A DNA stretch of 64,000 nt from JAICSD01 sp963836665 (GCA_963836665.1 CAWIKL010000002.1:620001-684000); one strand, 5' to 3'. Counted from the first letter of the stretch, positions 25,066 through 34,702 are shown. Made by a program: numbers and translations. The notes: a model not told the origin generated them from the letters alone.

Positions 25066-27624
25066 GTGGACACTCTGTTCGACAGCCTGCGCTATTCCCT
25101 GCGCCAGTTCCGCCTCGCGCCGGTCTTCACCATCACCGCGATCCTGACGCTGGCGCTTGGCATCGGCGGTACGACGGCGATCTTCACGCTGATCCACGCC
25201 GTTATGCTGAAGTCGCTGCCAGTCGCCGACCCGTCGCGTCTCTACCGCATCGGGGAGGGGGACAACTGCTGTGTGCAGGGCGGACCGCAGGATAGCTGGG
25301 GCTTCTTTTCCTTCCCGCTGTTCCAACAGCTGGCGGCGCAGTCGCCCGAATTCGAACAGGTCACGGCGTTCCAGGCGGGCGGCTCGCGTTTGAGCGTGCG
25401 CCGTGAACAGGTCGAGACCGTGGCGCGGCCACTGCGCACCGAGTACGTGACCGGCAACTATTTCTCGACGCTCGGCGTTGGCGCCTTCGGCGGCCGCGTC
25501 TTCACCCTGGACGACGACCAAGCGGCGGCGGCGCCGGTCGCGGTGATGAGCCATCACACCTGGACGACGACCTACGGATCGGACCTGTCGGTGGTGGGCT
25601 CGACGTTCGTGCTGCAGGGGCATCCGTTCACTGTCGTCGGCGTCGCCCCGCCGGGATTCTTCGGCGACACGCTGCGCGGGGATCCGCCGGACTTGTGGCT
25701 GCCGCTGCAGCAGGAGCCACTCCTCGTCGGCGCCGGGTCACTCTTGCGCCAGCCGGTCTCGGCGTGGCTGCGCGCGATCGGCCGCCTGCGCCCGGGCGCG
25801 ACGGCCGACGCGATGGGGCCGCGCCTGACGTCGGTTCTGCGCAACTGGCTGCTGCACGATTCGGGCTATCCCGCCAACTGGATGCCCAATGTCGAGCGCT
25901 CGCTTCCCAAGCAGGTGCTCAACGTCGTCCCGGCCGCCAGCGGTATCGGCGTCATGAAAGAAGAGTACGGCGAGCGACTGCAGGTCCTGCTGGCCGTCTG
26001 CGCTCTCGTGCTGCTGATCGCCTGCGCCAACGTCGCCAACCTGCTGCTCGCGCGGGCAATGTCGAGGCGCACGCAGACAGCGGTACGGCTGGCGATCGGC
26101 GCGTCCCGCTCGCAAATCGTCATGCAGGCGCTCGTCGAGTCCGTGTTGCTGGCGGTGGGCGGCGCGCTCGCCGGTCTCCTGGTCGCCACGGCGGCTTCGC
26201 GGCTGCTCCTGTCGCTCGCCTTCAGCCAGGCGCAATTCCTGCCGATCAGCACGCGGCCGTCGCTCGTCGCGCTGGCCTTCGCGTTCGCGCTGGCGCTGGT
26301 CACCGGCGTCATCTTCGGCGCGGCGCCGGCGTGGTTCGCTACCCGCACCAACCCGATCGACGCGCTGCGCGGCGCCGGCCGCACCACGCGCGATCACTCG
26401 TCGAGGGCACGGCAGACACTGCTCGTCCTGCAGGCCGCGCTCGCCGTCGTGCTGGTGGCGGGCTCCGCGATGCTGGCGCGCAGCCTCGGCAAGCTCCAGT
26501 CGATGGACTTCGGCTACCGCGTCGAGGGCCGAGTGGTCGTCGGCATCAACCAGCTGCCGGCCACCTACACGCCGGCGCAACTGCGGTCGCTGTATCGCAG
26601 CATCGAGGAGCGTCTCGTGGCGCTGCCGGGCGTCGAGGGCGCCGGCCTCGCGCTCTACAACCCGCTGACCGACAATTGGGGCGAAGGGGTGTTCATCCAG
26701 GGGCATGCGCTGCCGCGCCCCGGCGACAGCACCGGCGCGTCGTGGGATCGCGTCAGCGCGAACTACCTGCAGAACTTCGGTGCCGTGGCGCTCAAGGGAC
26801 GTCTCTTCGCCGCGGCCGACAACGAGACGTCGGACAACGTCGCCGTCGTCAACGAGGCGTTCGTGAAGAAGTTCTTCAAGAGCGGCGAGGATCCGATCGG
26901 CCAGCACTTCGGTCTCGACTTTCCGGAAAACGCCGGGACGTTCCGCATCGTGGGCGTCGTGCACGACATGCGGTTCGCCGGCTTCGCCCTCCGGCAGCCG
27001 GCACGGGCAATGTTCTACGTGCCGCTGGCGCAGATGGTTCCCTATACGCAAGCGGTGATGCAGCGCGTCGAACTCCAATCGCATTTCGTCGGTGGGCTGA
27101 TGCTGGCGACGGCGCTTCCGCCCGGGGCGCTCGAGCCGCTCCTGACGCGGGCACTCGCGCAGGTGGATCCGAACGTGACGGTCGTCAGCGTACGGACGAT
27201 GGCGCAGCGCGTGGCGATCACGTTCGACCAGGACCGCGCCGTGGCGACGCTCGCGGGCCTGTTCGGCATCGTGGCGCTGGTGCTGGCGGCCATCGGCCTC
27301 TACGGCGTCACTGCCTACAGCGTGGCGCAACGGACCAACGAAATCGGCATCCGCATGGCACTCGGCGCCAGCCGCGCGCGCATCGTGGATCTCGTGCTCC
27401 GCGGCGCCTTCGCGCGCGTCGCGGCGGGCCTGGTGCTCGGCCTGCCACTGGCCGTCGGCGCCGGACGGCTGATCGCGTCTGAGTTGTACGGCGTGTCCTA
27501 TTGGGATCCGGCGGCGTTGACCATGGCCGCGCTCGCGCTCGGCGCCTGCGCACTGGCGGCCGCTATGGTACCGGCAAGCCGTGCCGCAGCGATCGCGCCG
27601 ATGCGCGCGTTGCGAAGCGAGTAG
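25066..27624 (+). CDS. ADOP-type ABC transporter permease (second copy in window)
   Basis: An 852-residue orphan permease of the same family as the one at 330-2759. N-terminal helix region LTLALGIGGTTAIFTLI (about 24-40), MacB-PCD domain (about 50-290), helices at about 305-435 (LLIACANVANLLLARAMSRR), a second MacB-PCD domain (about 460-690), and three last helices (AAIGLYGVTAYSVAQRTNEI). GTG at 25066 is the start that gives a normal N-terminus; upstream residues are not conserved in type. No ATPase gene is adjacent. The overall sequence differs enough from the first copy that they are old paralogs rather than a recent duplication. Confidence 0.93.
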   Translation: MDTLFDSLRYSLRQFRLAPVFTITAILTLALGIGGTTAIFTLIHAVMLKSLPVADPSRLYRIGEGDNCCVQGGPQDSWGFFSFPLFQQLAAQSPEFEQVTAFQAGGSRLSVRREQVETVARPLRTEYVTGNYFSTLGVGAFGGRVFTLDDDQAAAAPVAVMSHHTWTTTYGSDLSVVGSTFVLQGHPFTVVGVAPPGFFGDTLRGDPPDLWLPLQQEPLLVGAGSLLRQPVSAWLRAIGRLRPGATADAMGPRLTSVLRNWLLHDSGYPANWMPNVERSLPKQVLNVVPAASGIGVMKEEYGERLQVLLAVCALVLLIACANVANLLLARAMSRRTQTAVRLAIGASRSQIVMQALVESVLLAVGGALAGLLVATAASRLLLSLAFSQAQFLPISTRPSLVALAFAFALALVTGVIFGAAPAWFATRTNPIDALRGAGRTTRDHSSRARQTLLVLQAALAVVLVAGSAMLARSLGKLQSMDFGYRVEGRVVVGINQLPATYTPAQLRSLYRSIEERLVALPGVEGAGLALYNPLTDNWGEGVFIQGHALPRPGDSTGASWDRVSANYLQNFGAVALKGRLFAAADNETSDNVAVVNEAFVKKFFKSGEDPIGQHFGLDFPENAGTFRIVGVVHDMRFAGFALRQPARAMFYVPLAQMVPYTQAVMQRVELQSHFVGGLMLATALPPGALEPLLTRALAQVDPNVTVVSVRTMAQRVAITFDQDRAVATLAGLFGIVALVLAAIGLYGVTAYSVAQRTNEIGIRMALGASRARIVDLVLRGAFARVAAGLVLGLPLAVGAGRLIASELYGVSYWDPAALTMAALALGACALAAAMVPASRAAAIAPMRALRSE

Positions 27625-27635
27625 CGAGTCGAGCG

Positions 27636-27923
27636 CTAGGTGCGGCCGTAGGTGCCGCCGGGACGGCGGCGCAGCAGTCCTTCTCGCGCCAGCGTGGCAA
27701 GGACGCGCTCGCACGCGGACTCGTCGAGGCCGAGCAAACGGCTCGCCTGTGGAATCGACAGCACCAGCCCCGGCATTTCACGGAATTCGGCGGCGATGCG
27801 CTGGATCACGGCGGCACGGCGCGTGAGATCGCGACGCTCCAAAGGCATCGACATCGTTACCGGGCGGCCTTTGACCTCGCGCAGTGACTGGATCGGGCTC
27901 CCCGATGGTCTGGGTTGCATCAT
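27636..27923 (-). CDS. Small winged-helix-like protein
   Basis: A 95-residue basic protein with a helix-turn-helix-like C-terminal half: VIQRIAAEFREMPGLVLSIP, then ASRLLGLDESACERVLATLA and EGLLRRRPGGTYGRT, which looks like a recognition helix plus wing. It may be a small transcriptional regulator. The start at 27923 has a strong AAGGAGG ribosome binding site. It faces tail to tail with the ADOP gene and is divergent from the TonB receptor gene, so it could act on that promoter region. Family not recognised. Confidence 0.7.
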   Translation of the reverse strand: MMQPRPSGSPIQSLREVKGRPVTMSMPLERRDLTRRAAVIQRIAAEFREMPGLVLSIPQASRLLGLDESACERVLATLAREGLLRRRPGGTYGRT

Positions 27924-28052
27924 GAGATCCTCCTTCGCAGAAGTGGGGAACACTTTGATCCTACGCCTGGATCGAACGGCCGAGGCATCGTTTGCACCGA
28001 TGTTGCCTATGTGCCGTCACGATGACGCACGGTTTCAGGTGACAGACGAGCT

Positions 28053-28065
28053 GGTAACAGTTACC
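28053..28065. promoter_or_regulatory. Palindrome upstream of the TonB receptor gene
   Basis: A perfect inverted repeat GGTAAC-A-GTTACC lies in the 238-bp divergent region between the small HTH gene and the TonB-dependent receptor. A TTGACT at 28089-28094 downstream could be a -35, but the -10 (TAGCCT) is poor. It may be an operator. Confidence 0.35.
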
Positions 28066-28124
28066 CGCATGTTACTCATCAGGAAGTCTTGACTCCGATG
28101 CGCACGCAAGCGTAGCCTCCCGCC

Positions 28125-28144
28125 ACGTGGCATTCACGCCACGT
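28125..28144 (+). promoter_or_regulatory. Stem-loop just before the TonB receptor ribosome binding site
   Basis: ACGTGGC-ATTCAC-GCCACGT forms a perfect 7-bp stem with a six-base loop, ending seven bases before the GGGAGGGG ribosome binding site of the receptor. It may protect the message 5' end or modulate translation. No known riboswitch class is recognised. Confidence 0.4.
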
Positions 28145-28161
28145 TGCTCTGGGAGGGGACC

Positions 28162-31100
28162 ATGCAACACGTCCGGTTGTTGCACCGCATCGCCCGGTGC
28201 GGTGTCCTGTTCGCGCTCTCGACGCTCGTCTTCGTTGCTCCTGCATCCGCGCAATTTGACCGCGGCCAGATCGCTGGCCGAGTGAAGGATCCGCAAGGCG
28301 ACCTCGTGCCCGGCGCCACCGTCACGGCCATCAATCAGCAGACGCGCCTGAGTTGGAACGCCGTCACCGACGGCACCGGCTTTTACACGTTTCCAAACCT
28401 GCCGGCCGGCAGATACAACGTTGAGGCCGAGCTGCAGGGCTTCAAGAAGTCCCTGCGCCAGGACGTGCAGCTCGACGCGGCCGGGTCGGTCACGCTCGAC
28501 TTCGCGCTCGAGACCGGCACCGTGTCGGAAGCAGTGACCGTGACGGCCGAATCGCCACAGCTGCAGAGCGACGTGGCGCTGCGCAAGACGATCGAGTCGA
28601 AGGACATCGAGCAGCTGTCGTTCTCGGGTCGCAACCCGATCGGCGTCGTCGGGCTGAAGCCGGGCGTGGTCGGCGGCAGCTTCAATAACTACAACTTCTC
28701 CGACCTCGGCAACGGCGGCTTCAGCATCAATGGCAGCCGCACCGATGAGAACAACATCACCGTCGATGGCGCCACCGCGATCCGGACGCGCTCGAACGGC
28801 GCGATCGTCGGCATCCAGAACGTCGACGCGATCCAGGAAGTGCAGGTCCTGACCGGCGACTACATGCCGGAGTACGGCCGCGTCAGCGGCGGCCAGGTCC
28901 GCATGGTGACCAAGGGCGGCAGCAACCGCTTCAGCGGTAGCGGCTCGTACTACCTGCGCGACGCCAGCCTGCAGGCCAATACCTGGCTGCGCAACCACAG
29001 CTCGAACCTGCCCGACCGCGAGGCGGCGCCGTTCGACTACAAGCAGTACGCCTACTCGCTCGGCGGTCCGCTGCTGAAGGATCACCTGTTCTTCTTCGTC
29101 GCGCAGGAATGGGTCAATTTCAACCAGGTCTCGACCAACCCCGCGGAGGTGCCGACCGCGAAGATGCGCAGCGGTGACTTCAGCGAGCTGCTCGGGCCGA
29201 ATGCCTTCTACAGCTCGCCGCAGATCATTCGCGACCCGACGACGGGACTGCCGTTCCCCAACAACGTCATCCCGACGAACATGCTGAGTAAGAACGGCCT
29301 GGCGTTGCTCTCGACGTTTCCGCTGCCGACGCCGGGCTTCCAGTCCGGGGTCAACAACGCGCTTCTGTCGAGCGCGAACCCGCAGGATCAGCGCAAGGAC
29401 AACATCCGCCTCGACTACCGGATGAACGCGAACAACACGTTCACGTTCCGCTACGGCAAGTACAACTGGACGGCGGTCGACGCCTTCCGCGGCACGTTCC
29501 CCTACGCGAGGACTGACTGGGATCGGCCGAACCAGACGCAGACCGCGAGCTGGACCAGCACCCTCCGTAACAACATGGTCAACGAGGCGAGCTACACGCA
29601 CTCGCTCGATCAGGTGTTCATCAACGTGTTCCAGAGCGATCTCTACAAGCGCACCACCTACGGGATCACCTACCCGTACATCTTCCCGGACTTCAAGGAA
29701 ATCCCTGACAAGATCCCGACCATCACCATCGCCAACCTGAGCGAGATCGACGGCGGACCGTATCCGTCCTCGTCGCAGGGGCCGATCCACACCTTCTCCG
29801 ACGCGATCACCTGGGTAAAGAACCGTCACACTGTCAAGACCGGCATCGTCGTCGAGTACTCGGGCGAAGATGACTTCGATCAGATCAACGTCCAGCCGAT
29901 CCCGGGCAGCACCAACAACCAGAACGGCCGCTTCCAGTTCACCAACACAACGGCCGCCGGGCACACCGGCGTGGCGATGGCCGACGCCGCGATCGGCATC
30001 TTCACCAACTATGCCGAAATCGGCCAGCGCGCCCTCACGCACTGGCGCGCGACCGCGACCGACCTGTTCGTGCAGGATTCGTGGCGGCCATCGAGCAACC
30101 TCACTGTTGAAGGGGGCGTGCGCTACGTGATCTGGCCGCCGTACCACGCGCAGGACAACAACATCGCCACCTTCGACCCGAGCCAATACAGCGTCGCCAA
30201 CCAGGCGGTGCTCGATCCGAAGACCGGGGCCATCGTCAGCGGCCCGCGCTACAACGGCATCGTCTTGCCGGGGAACGGTTTCCCGAGCTCCGCGAGCGAC
30301 CTCGCTGTCTACAACGATCCAGCAGTGAAGGCGCTGTTTGTCGGCGCGCCGCTCGGCCTGACCGAGACGCACTACAACGTCTTTGAACCTCGCGTCGGCG
30401 TGTCCTACGGGCTGAACGACAAGACGATCGTCAAGGTCAGCTCCGGCGTGTTCCACAACCGCGTGACGCTGAATGACTCCCTGCTGCTCGGCGGCAACCC
30501 GCCGTTCCAGCCGCAGGTCGGCGCGACCAACGGTTCGGTGGACAACCCAGGGGGATCCGGCGGCGCCGGCTCGCTGCCGTTCGGCATGACGGCGATCGAT
30601 CCTGTGTTCAACCACCCCGTCGCCTACATGTTTTCGAGCGGCGTCCAGCGCGAAGCGCCGCTCGGCTTCGTCGTCGACGCGACTTACGTCGGACGGTGGG
30701 GCCGCAACCTCCAACGCGAGCGCGACATCAACCAGCTGGCAGCCGGCACGCTTCAGGCGAACCCGGGGACCAATACCGATTACCTGCGTCAGTACAAAGG
30801 CTACGGCGTCATCCGCCTATCGGAGAATGTCGGCCGCTCGACCTACAACGCCCTACAGTTGAGCGCGGATCGCCGCTACAAGAATGGCTTCAAGTTCGGC
30901 GCCGCTTACACGCTCAGCCACTCGCTGGACAACGCGAGCACCAAGCGCGACATCCTGTTCAACTCGTACGACGACTCGGGCTTCTGGGGCAACTCGAGCT
31001 TCGATCGCCGCCACGTGTTCAACTTCTACTACATCTACGACCTGCCGTTCTTCAATCAGGACAAGGAGTCGCTCAAGGGCCGCGTCCTCGGCGGCTGGCA

Positions 31101-31554
31101 GATCTCGGGCGCGACGTTCATGCGCACTGGCACGCCGCTCTGGGTCACGCGCACCGACGACGTGGCGGGGACGGGCGATCCGATTGCCCAGCCGTACAAC
31201 CTCGTCGGCGATCCCAACGCCAACAGCAACGGGAAGCTGTCGGAGAACAACAACGACCAGAACTTCTGGTTCAACCCCGCGGCCTACGCCCGGCCAGCGG
31301 CCGGCACGTTCGGCAACGCGCCGCGCGACAACATGTACGGTCCGGGCCAATATCAGTGGGACATCGCGCTCTTCAAGAACGTCACGGTGAAGGGATCGCA
31401 TTCCTTCCAGTTCCGGGCGGAGATCTTCAACTTCCTGAACCACGCGAACCTGAACAACCCATCAACGGACCCGACGAGCTCGACCTTCGGTCGCGTGACC
31501 AGCAAGGACAATTCGCGCCGGGACATTCAGCTCAGCCTGCGTTACTTGTTCTGA
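28162..31554 (+). CDS. Oar-like TonB-dependent outer membrane receptor
   Basis: A 1130-residue outer membrane protein. Signal peptide (VLFALSTLVFVAPASA, cleavage before QFD, near residue 27), an N-terminal carboxypeptidase-regulatory-like beta-sandwich (about 30-115; QIAGRVKDPQGDLVPGATVT), a plug domain (about 125-235; SINGSRTDENNITVDGA), and a long beta-barrel ending in an aromatic C-terminus (SLRYLF). This is the Oar/CarA-like class that is highly expanded in Acidobacteriota; substrates are probably oligosaccharides or peptides, taken up with TonB energy. The start is the ATG at 28162, directly behind GGGAGGGG. A hairpin terminator follows at 31579-31612. Confidence 0.95.
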   Translation: MQHVRLLHRIARCGVLFALSTLVFVAPASAQFDRGQIAGRVKDPQGDLVPGATVTAINQQTRLSWNAVTDGTGFYTFPNLPAGRYNVEAELQGFKKSLRQDVQLDAAGSVTLDFALETGTVSEAVTVTAESPQLQSDVALRKTIESKDIEQLSFSGRNPIGVVGLKPGVVGGSFNNYNFSDLGNGGFSINGSRTDENNITVDGATAIRTRSNGAIVGIQNVDAIQEVQVLTGDYMPEYGRVSGGQVRMVTKGGSNRFSGSGSYYLRDASLQANTWLRNHSSNLPDREAAPFDYKQYAYSLGGPLLKDHLFFFVAQEWVNFNQVSTNPAEVPTAKMRSGDFSELLGPNAFYSSPQIIRDPTTGLPFPNNVIPTNMLSKNGLALLSTFPLPTPGFQSGVNNALLSSANPQDQRKDNIRLDYRMNANNTFTFRYGKYNWTAVDAFRGTFPYARTDWDRPNQTQTASWTSTLRNNMVNEASYTHSLDQVFINVFQSDLYKRTTYGITYPYIFPDFKEIPDKIPTITIANLSEIDGGPYPSSSQGPIHTFSDAITWVKNRHTVKTGIVVEYSGEDDFDQINVQPIPGSTNNQNGRFQFTNTTAAGHTGVAMADAAIGIFTNYAEIGQRALTHWRATATDLFVQDSWRPSSNLTVEGGVRYVIWPPYHAQDNNIATFDPSQYSVANQAVLDPKTGAIVSGPRYNGIVLPGNGFPSSASDLAVYNDPAVKALFVGAPLGLTETHYNVFEPRVGVSYGLNDKTIVKVSSGVFHNRVTLNDSLLLGGNPPFQPQVGATNGSVDNPGGSGGAGSLPFGMTAIDPVFNHPVAYMFSSGVQREAPLGFVVDATYVGRWGRNLQRERDINQLAAGTLQANPGTNTDYLRQYKGYGVIRLSENVGRSTYNALQLSADRRYKNGFKFGAAYTLSHSLDNASTKRDILFNSYDDSGFWGNSSFDRRHVFNFYYIYDLPFFNQDKESLKGRVLGGWQISGATFMRTGTPLWVTRTDDVAGTGDPIAQPYNLVGDPNANSNGKLSENNNDQNFWFNPAAYARPAAGTFGNAPRDNMYGPGQYQWDIALFKNVTVKGSHSFQFRAEIFNFLNHANLNNPSTDPTSSTFGRVTSKDNSRRDIQLSLRYLF

Positions 31555-31578
31555 CGAGAGACAACGCCCCAAACCCTA

Positions 31579-31612
31579 CTCCCAGGCTCCTCAACTTCGA
31601 GGGGCTTGGGAG
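31579..31612 (+). terminator. Hairpin after the TonB receptor gene
   Basis: A 14-bp stem (5' arm 31579-31592, 3' arm 31599-31612) with two G-U pairs and an AACTTC loop, 25 bases after the receptor stop. The tail ATATACTC is only weakly T-rich. Terminator-like. Confidence 0.6.
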
Positions 31613-31640
31613 ATATACTCTCGCCGGTGAAGGGGCGCAG

Positions 31641-31839
31641 TCAGCGTTTGGCTAACGTGCGCTCGAGCTCGTCGAGCCGTGCATTGATGTCCGTCCAGCG
31701 CGCCTGTTCGGTGGCGATGTCGGTCATGAGCTGCGCTTCCTGAGCGGCGAAGCGATCGACCGACGCCCGCGCCACCGCGACATCCCGCCCCGTCAGCTAT
31801 CACGAGACCCGCGGCCATCACAGCTTTCGTCACTGACAT
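31641..31839 (-). pseudogene. Small broken coding region with coiled-coil tail
   Basis: From ATG 31839 the frame gives MSVTKAVMAAGLVIA, the start of a membrane or signal helix, and then nonsense. The frame shifted by one base continues LTGRDVAVARASVDRFAAQ, then LMTDIATEQARW and ARLDELERTLAKR with a TGA at 31643-31641. Removing one base near 31795 joins them into a plausible 65-residue membrane-anchored coiled-coil protein. No family is recognised. It is either a decayed mini-gene or a sequencing slip. Confidence 0.35.
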
Positions 31840-31878
31840 GGATCCCCCTTCGCGTGTAACGATGGCATACTTCCGGCC

Positions 31879-34020
31879 ATGGGGATCTCGCGCCGTCTCG
31901 TCACCATCACGTTGCTGGCGCTGGCAGGCACGACCGCCCTCGCCCAGACGCTCAACTACCCCACGACAAAGAAGGTCGACCAGATTGACGCCTACCACGG
32001 CGTCAAGGTCGCCGATCCATATCGCTGGCTCGAGGACGATACCTCGCCGGCGACGGCGGCGTGGGTCGAGGCCGAGAACAAGGTCACGTTCCCGTATCTC
32101 GAGGCGATTCCGTACCGCCAGAAGATGATCGCGCGGGTCAAGCAACTGAACGACTACGCCAAGTACTCGTCGCCGTCGCGCAAGGGGCCGTACTACTTCT
32201 ATTCCAAGAACGACGGCCTGCAGAACCAGAGCGTGCTCTACATCCAGAAAGGACTGGAGGGCGCCCCCGACGTCCTGATCGATCCCAACGCCTGGGGCGA
32301 GACGACGAGGCTCGGCGCGTTCGTGCCGTCCGCCGACGCGAAGTACGCAGTCTACGGCATGCAGGAAAACGGCGCCGACTGGTCGACCTACAAGGTCATG
32401 GAACTGGCGACGAAGAAAACGCTGCCCGACACGCTGAAGTGGATCAAGGTCTCGGGCGTCGCTTGGCAGGGGCATGGCTTCTACTACAGCCGCTATCCGG
32501 AGCCCGCCAAGGGGACGGACCGCGCCGGCATCAACGAGGACCATCGCGTCTACTTCCACCAGGTCGGCACCCCGCAGTCGCAGGACCGGCAGGTCTATCA
32601 GGACGCGGGAAACCCGCAGCGGTTCAACACGGTCGACACGACCGACGACGAGAAGTTCGCGTTGCTGACCGTGTCGGATCGCGGGAAGGGCAAGGACGGC
32701 AACGCGCTCTTCGCGCGCGATCTGTCGCGCAGCGAGCGCGAGTTCAACCCGGTCGTCAAGGACATCACCAACGACTCCTTCGGCGTCGTCGACAACGTCG
32801 CCGACAAGCTCCTCGTCGAAACCAACCATTCCGCCCCGAACGGCCGCGTCGTGCTCGTCGATCCGAAACATCCGGACGAAGCGAGCTGGAAGACGATCCT
32901 GCCCGAGCGGCCAGAGCCGCTCGAAAGCGTCTCGACGGCCGGCGGCAAGCTGTTCGCCACCTACCTCAAGGACGTGACGACGCGCGCCTACGTCTACTCG
33001 CTCGACGGCACGCTCGAAAACGAGATCGAGCTGCCTGGCCTGGGCTCCGCTGCCGGCTTCGCCGGCAACCGCGACGATACGTTCGTGTTCTACACGTTCA
33101 ATTCGCTGAACGTGCCGCCGACGATCTACCGCTACGAGATCGCGGCCAAGAAGAGCACGGTCTTTCGCCAGCCGGAGATCCCCGCCTACAACCCCGGGGA
33201 CTACGAAACAGAATCGGCGTTCTACCCGAGCAAGGACGGCACGAAGATCCCGATCTTCCTGGTCCACAAGAAGGGCCTGAAGCTGGACGGCACCAACCCG
33301 ACGCTCCTCTACGGCTATGGCGGCTTCAACATTGTGCAGTCGCCCACCTTCAGCGCGGCGCGGCTGGCGTTGCTCGAGCAGGGCTTCGTCTACGCCAACG
33401 CCAACATGCGCGGCGGTGGCGAGTACGGGGAGGAGTGGCACAAGCAGGGCATGAAGCTGAAGAAGCAGAACGTCTTCGACGACTTCATCGCTGCCGCCGA
33501 GTGGCTGATTGCGCAGAGATACACCTCGAGCGATCGCCTCGCCGTCCAGGGCGGCTCCAACGGCGGCCTGCTCATCGGCGCCGTGATCAACCAGCGGCCG
33601 GAGCTGTTCAAGGTCGCGATCCCGCAGGTCGGCGTCATGGACATGCTGCGCTTCCAGAAGTTCACCATCGGCTTCAACTGGATCGCCGACTACGGCGCGA
33701 GCGACAGCGACAACGCCGACGAGTTCAAGGCGCTCTACGCCTATTCGCCGCTGCACAACATCAAGGCGGGCCAGAAGTATCCGGCGACGCTGATCACGAC
33801 GTCGGACCACGACGACCGCGTCGTCCCGGCCCACTCATTCAAGTACGCGGCGACGCTGCAGGAGAAGGCCAGCCACGCCACGCCGATCCTGATCCGGATC
33901 GACACGCACTCGGCTCACGGCGCCAGCAGCCTGACCAAGGCGCTCGAGACGAGCGCGGACATCTATACATTCATCATGTTCAACATGGGGCTGACGCCGA
34001 AGGCGGGGACCCTAGAGTAG
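31879..34020 (+). CDS. Secreted prolyl oligopeptidase (S9A family)
   Basis: A 713-residue serine peptidase. Signal peptide (LVTITLLALAGTTALAQ, about 6-22), then the seven-bladed propeller domain starting YHGVKVADPYRWLEDD, and the alpha/beta-hydrolase catalytic domain (from about residue 440). The nucleophile is Ser560 in QGGSNGGLLIG; the acid lies in DHDDRVVP and the base in THSAHGA. It cleaves short peptides after proline. Export makes a role in peptide scavenging likely, in line with the neighbouring TonB receptor. Its last nine bases overlap the converging esterase gene. Confidence 0.95.
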   Translation: MGISRRLVTITLLALAGTTALAQTLNYPTTKKVDQIDAYHGVKVADPYRWLEDDTSPATAAWVEAENKVTFPYLEAIPYRQKMIARVKQLNDYAKYSSPSRKGPYYFYSKNDGLQNQSVLYIQKGLEGAPDVLIDPNAWGETTRLGAFVPSADAKYAVYGMQENGADWSTYKVMELATKKTLPDTLKWIKVSGVAWQGHGFYYSRYPEPAKGTDRAGINEDHRVYFHQVGTPQSQDRQVYQDAGNPQRFNTVDTTDDEKFALLTVSDRGKGKDGNALFARDLSRSEREFNPVVKDITNDSFGVVDNVADKLLVETNHSAPNGRVVLVDPKHPDEASWKTILPERPEPLESVSTAGGKLFATYLKDVTTRAYVYSLDGTLENEIELPGLGSAAGFAGNRDDTFVFYTFNSLNVPPTIYRYEIAAKKSTVFRQPEIPAYNPGDYETESAFYPSKDGTKIPIFLVHKKGLKLDGTNPTLLYGYGGFNIVQSPTFSAARLALLEQGFVYANANMRGGGEYGEEWHKQGMKLKKQNVFDDFIAAAEWLIAQRYTSSDRLAVQGGSNGGLLIGAVINQRPELFKVAIPQVGVMDMLRFQKFTIGFNWIADYGASDSDNADEFKALYAYSPLHNIKAGQKYPATLITTSDHDDRVVPAHSFKYAATLQEKASHATPILIRIDTHSAHGASSLTKALETSADIYTFIMFNMGLTPKAGTLE

Positions 34021-34665
34021 CCGTTCGAGCCAGCGCGCCGCGGCGGCGGAGACTTCGGCGGTCCATTCGTGAGCCCCGTCATGGACAACTGCGTCGACGA
34101 CCGCCCCGCGTGCCTGCAGCGCAGCGACATCGGCATCGTGCTTCGCCTGTGAATACCACTCGTCCCCCTCGCCTCGCACGAGCAGGCTGGGCGGAAAGTG
34201 CGCCGTCGAATCGGCAAGCAGCTCGGGCGGCACATCGGCGCCGACACAGAGGATCCCCAGCGCGGTCTCGTCGCCCCGGACGGCCGCGCGGAACGCCATC
34301 TGGCCGCCCTGGGAGAATCCTGCGTAGACGACGCGCGCCGGCGTCGCGTCGCGCCCGGCACGCACCGCCGACACCGCGTAGGCAATATTGTCAGCGATCA
34401 CGATTTCCCGATCCTGCTTCGTCATCCAGCCCGCGACGACCTCCTGAGAGTGGCCGCGATAGACGCGATTGAGCGCCTGCGCCGACACCAGCGTCCATCG
34501 ACCCGCGCCGGGAATCGACTCGAGGCGAGCCAACTGAATGGCGGCATTTTCCAGGTAGCCGTGAAAACCGGCGATGATGCCGCGTGGCTGCAGAGCGCGA
34601 CGCACCAGCACTCGTCCGTGCGTCGTCGTTGCTACGGAATGGACGGCTGGATCCAACGTTCCCAC
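34012..34665 (-). CDS. Alpha/beta hydrolase (carboxylesterase/phospholipase-like)
   Basis: A 217-residue single-domain hydrolase without signal peptide. The oxyanion region is GIIAGFHGYLENA (about 29-41), the nucleophile elbow is VYAGFSQGGQMAF (about 113-125, Ser in GFSQG), and the catalytic His is in HDGAHEWTAEV near the C-terminus with Asp in GEGDEWY. It resembles the small esterase/phospholipase (YpfH/Abhydrolase_2) group. Its start is 59 bases from the VOC gene on the other strand. Confidence 0.88.
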   Translation of the reverse strand: MGTLDPAVHSVATTTHGRVLVRRALQPRGIIAGFHGYLENAAIQLARLESIPGAGRWTLVSAQALNRVYRGHSQEVVAGWMTKQDREIVIADNIAYAVSAVRAGRDATPARVVYAGFSQGGQMAFRAAVRGDETALGILCVGADVPPELLADSTAHFPPSLLVRGEGDEWYSQAKHDADVAALQARGAVVDAVVHDGAHEWTAEVSAAAARWLERLL

Positions 34666-34675
34666 GTTCTCTAGC

Positions 34676-34702
34676 TTATCGTTCGCCGTTTCGGAGCGAT
34701 AA
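34676..34702. promoter_or_regulatory. Inverted repeat in the esterase-VOC divergent region
   Basis: TTATCG (34676-34681) and CGATAA (34697-34702) form a 6-bp inverted repeat with a 15-bp spacer in the short gap between the divergent esterase and VOC genes. The right arm overlaps GATAAT (34698-34703), a reasonable -10 for the VOC gene. It might coordinate the two genes; the match could be chance. Confidence 0.3.

Noticed and set aside
25738..27714. 658-codon open frame on the minus strand opposite the second ADOP gene
   Set aside because: Arg/His/Gln-rich shadow frame; no domain and no start signals.
28072..30714. Open frame of 880 codons on the minus strand
   Set aside because: It lies entirely opposite the TonB-dependent receptor gene, is Arg/Val/Asp-rich with no domain, and is the mirror image of GC-rich codon usage.
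31840..33834. Long open frame on the minus strand opposite the prolyl oligopeptidase gene
   Set aside because: No recognisable domain, abnormal composition, and complete overlap with a gene that has an intact catalytic triad.
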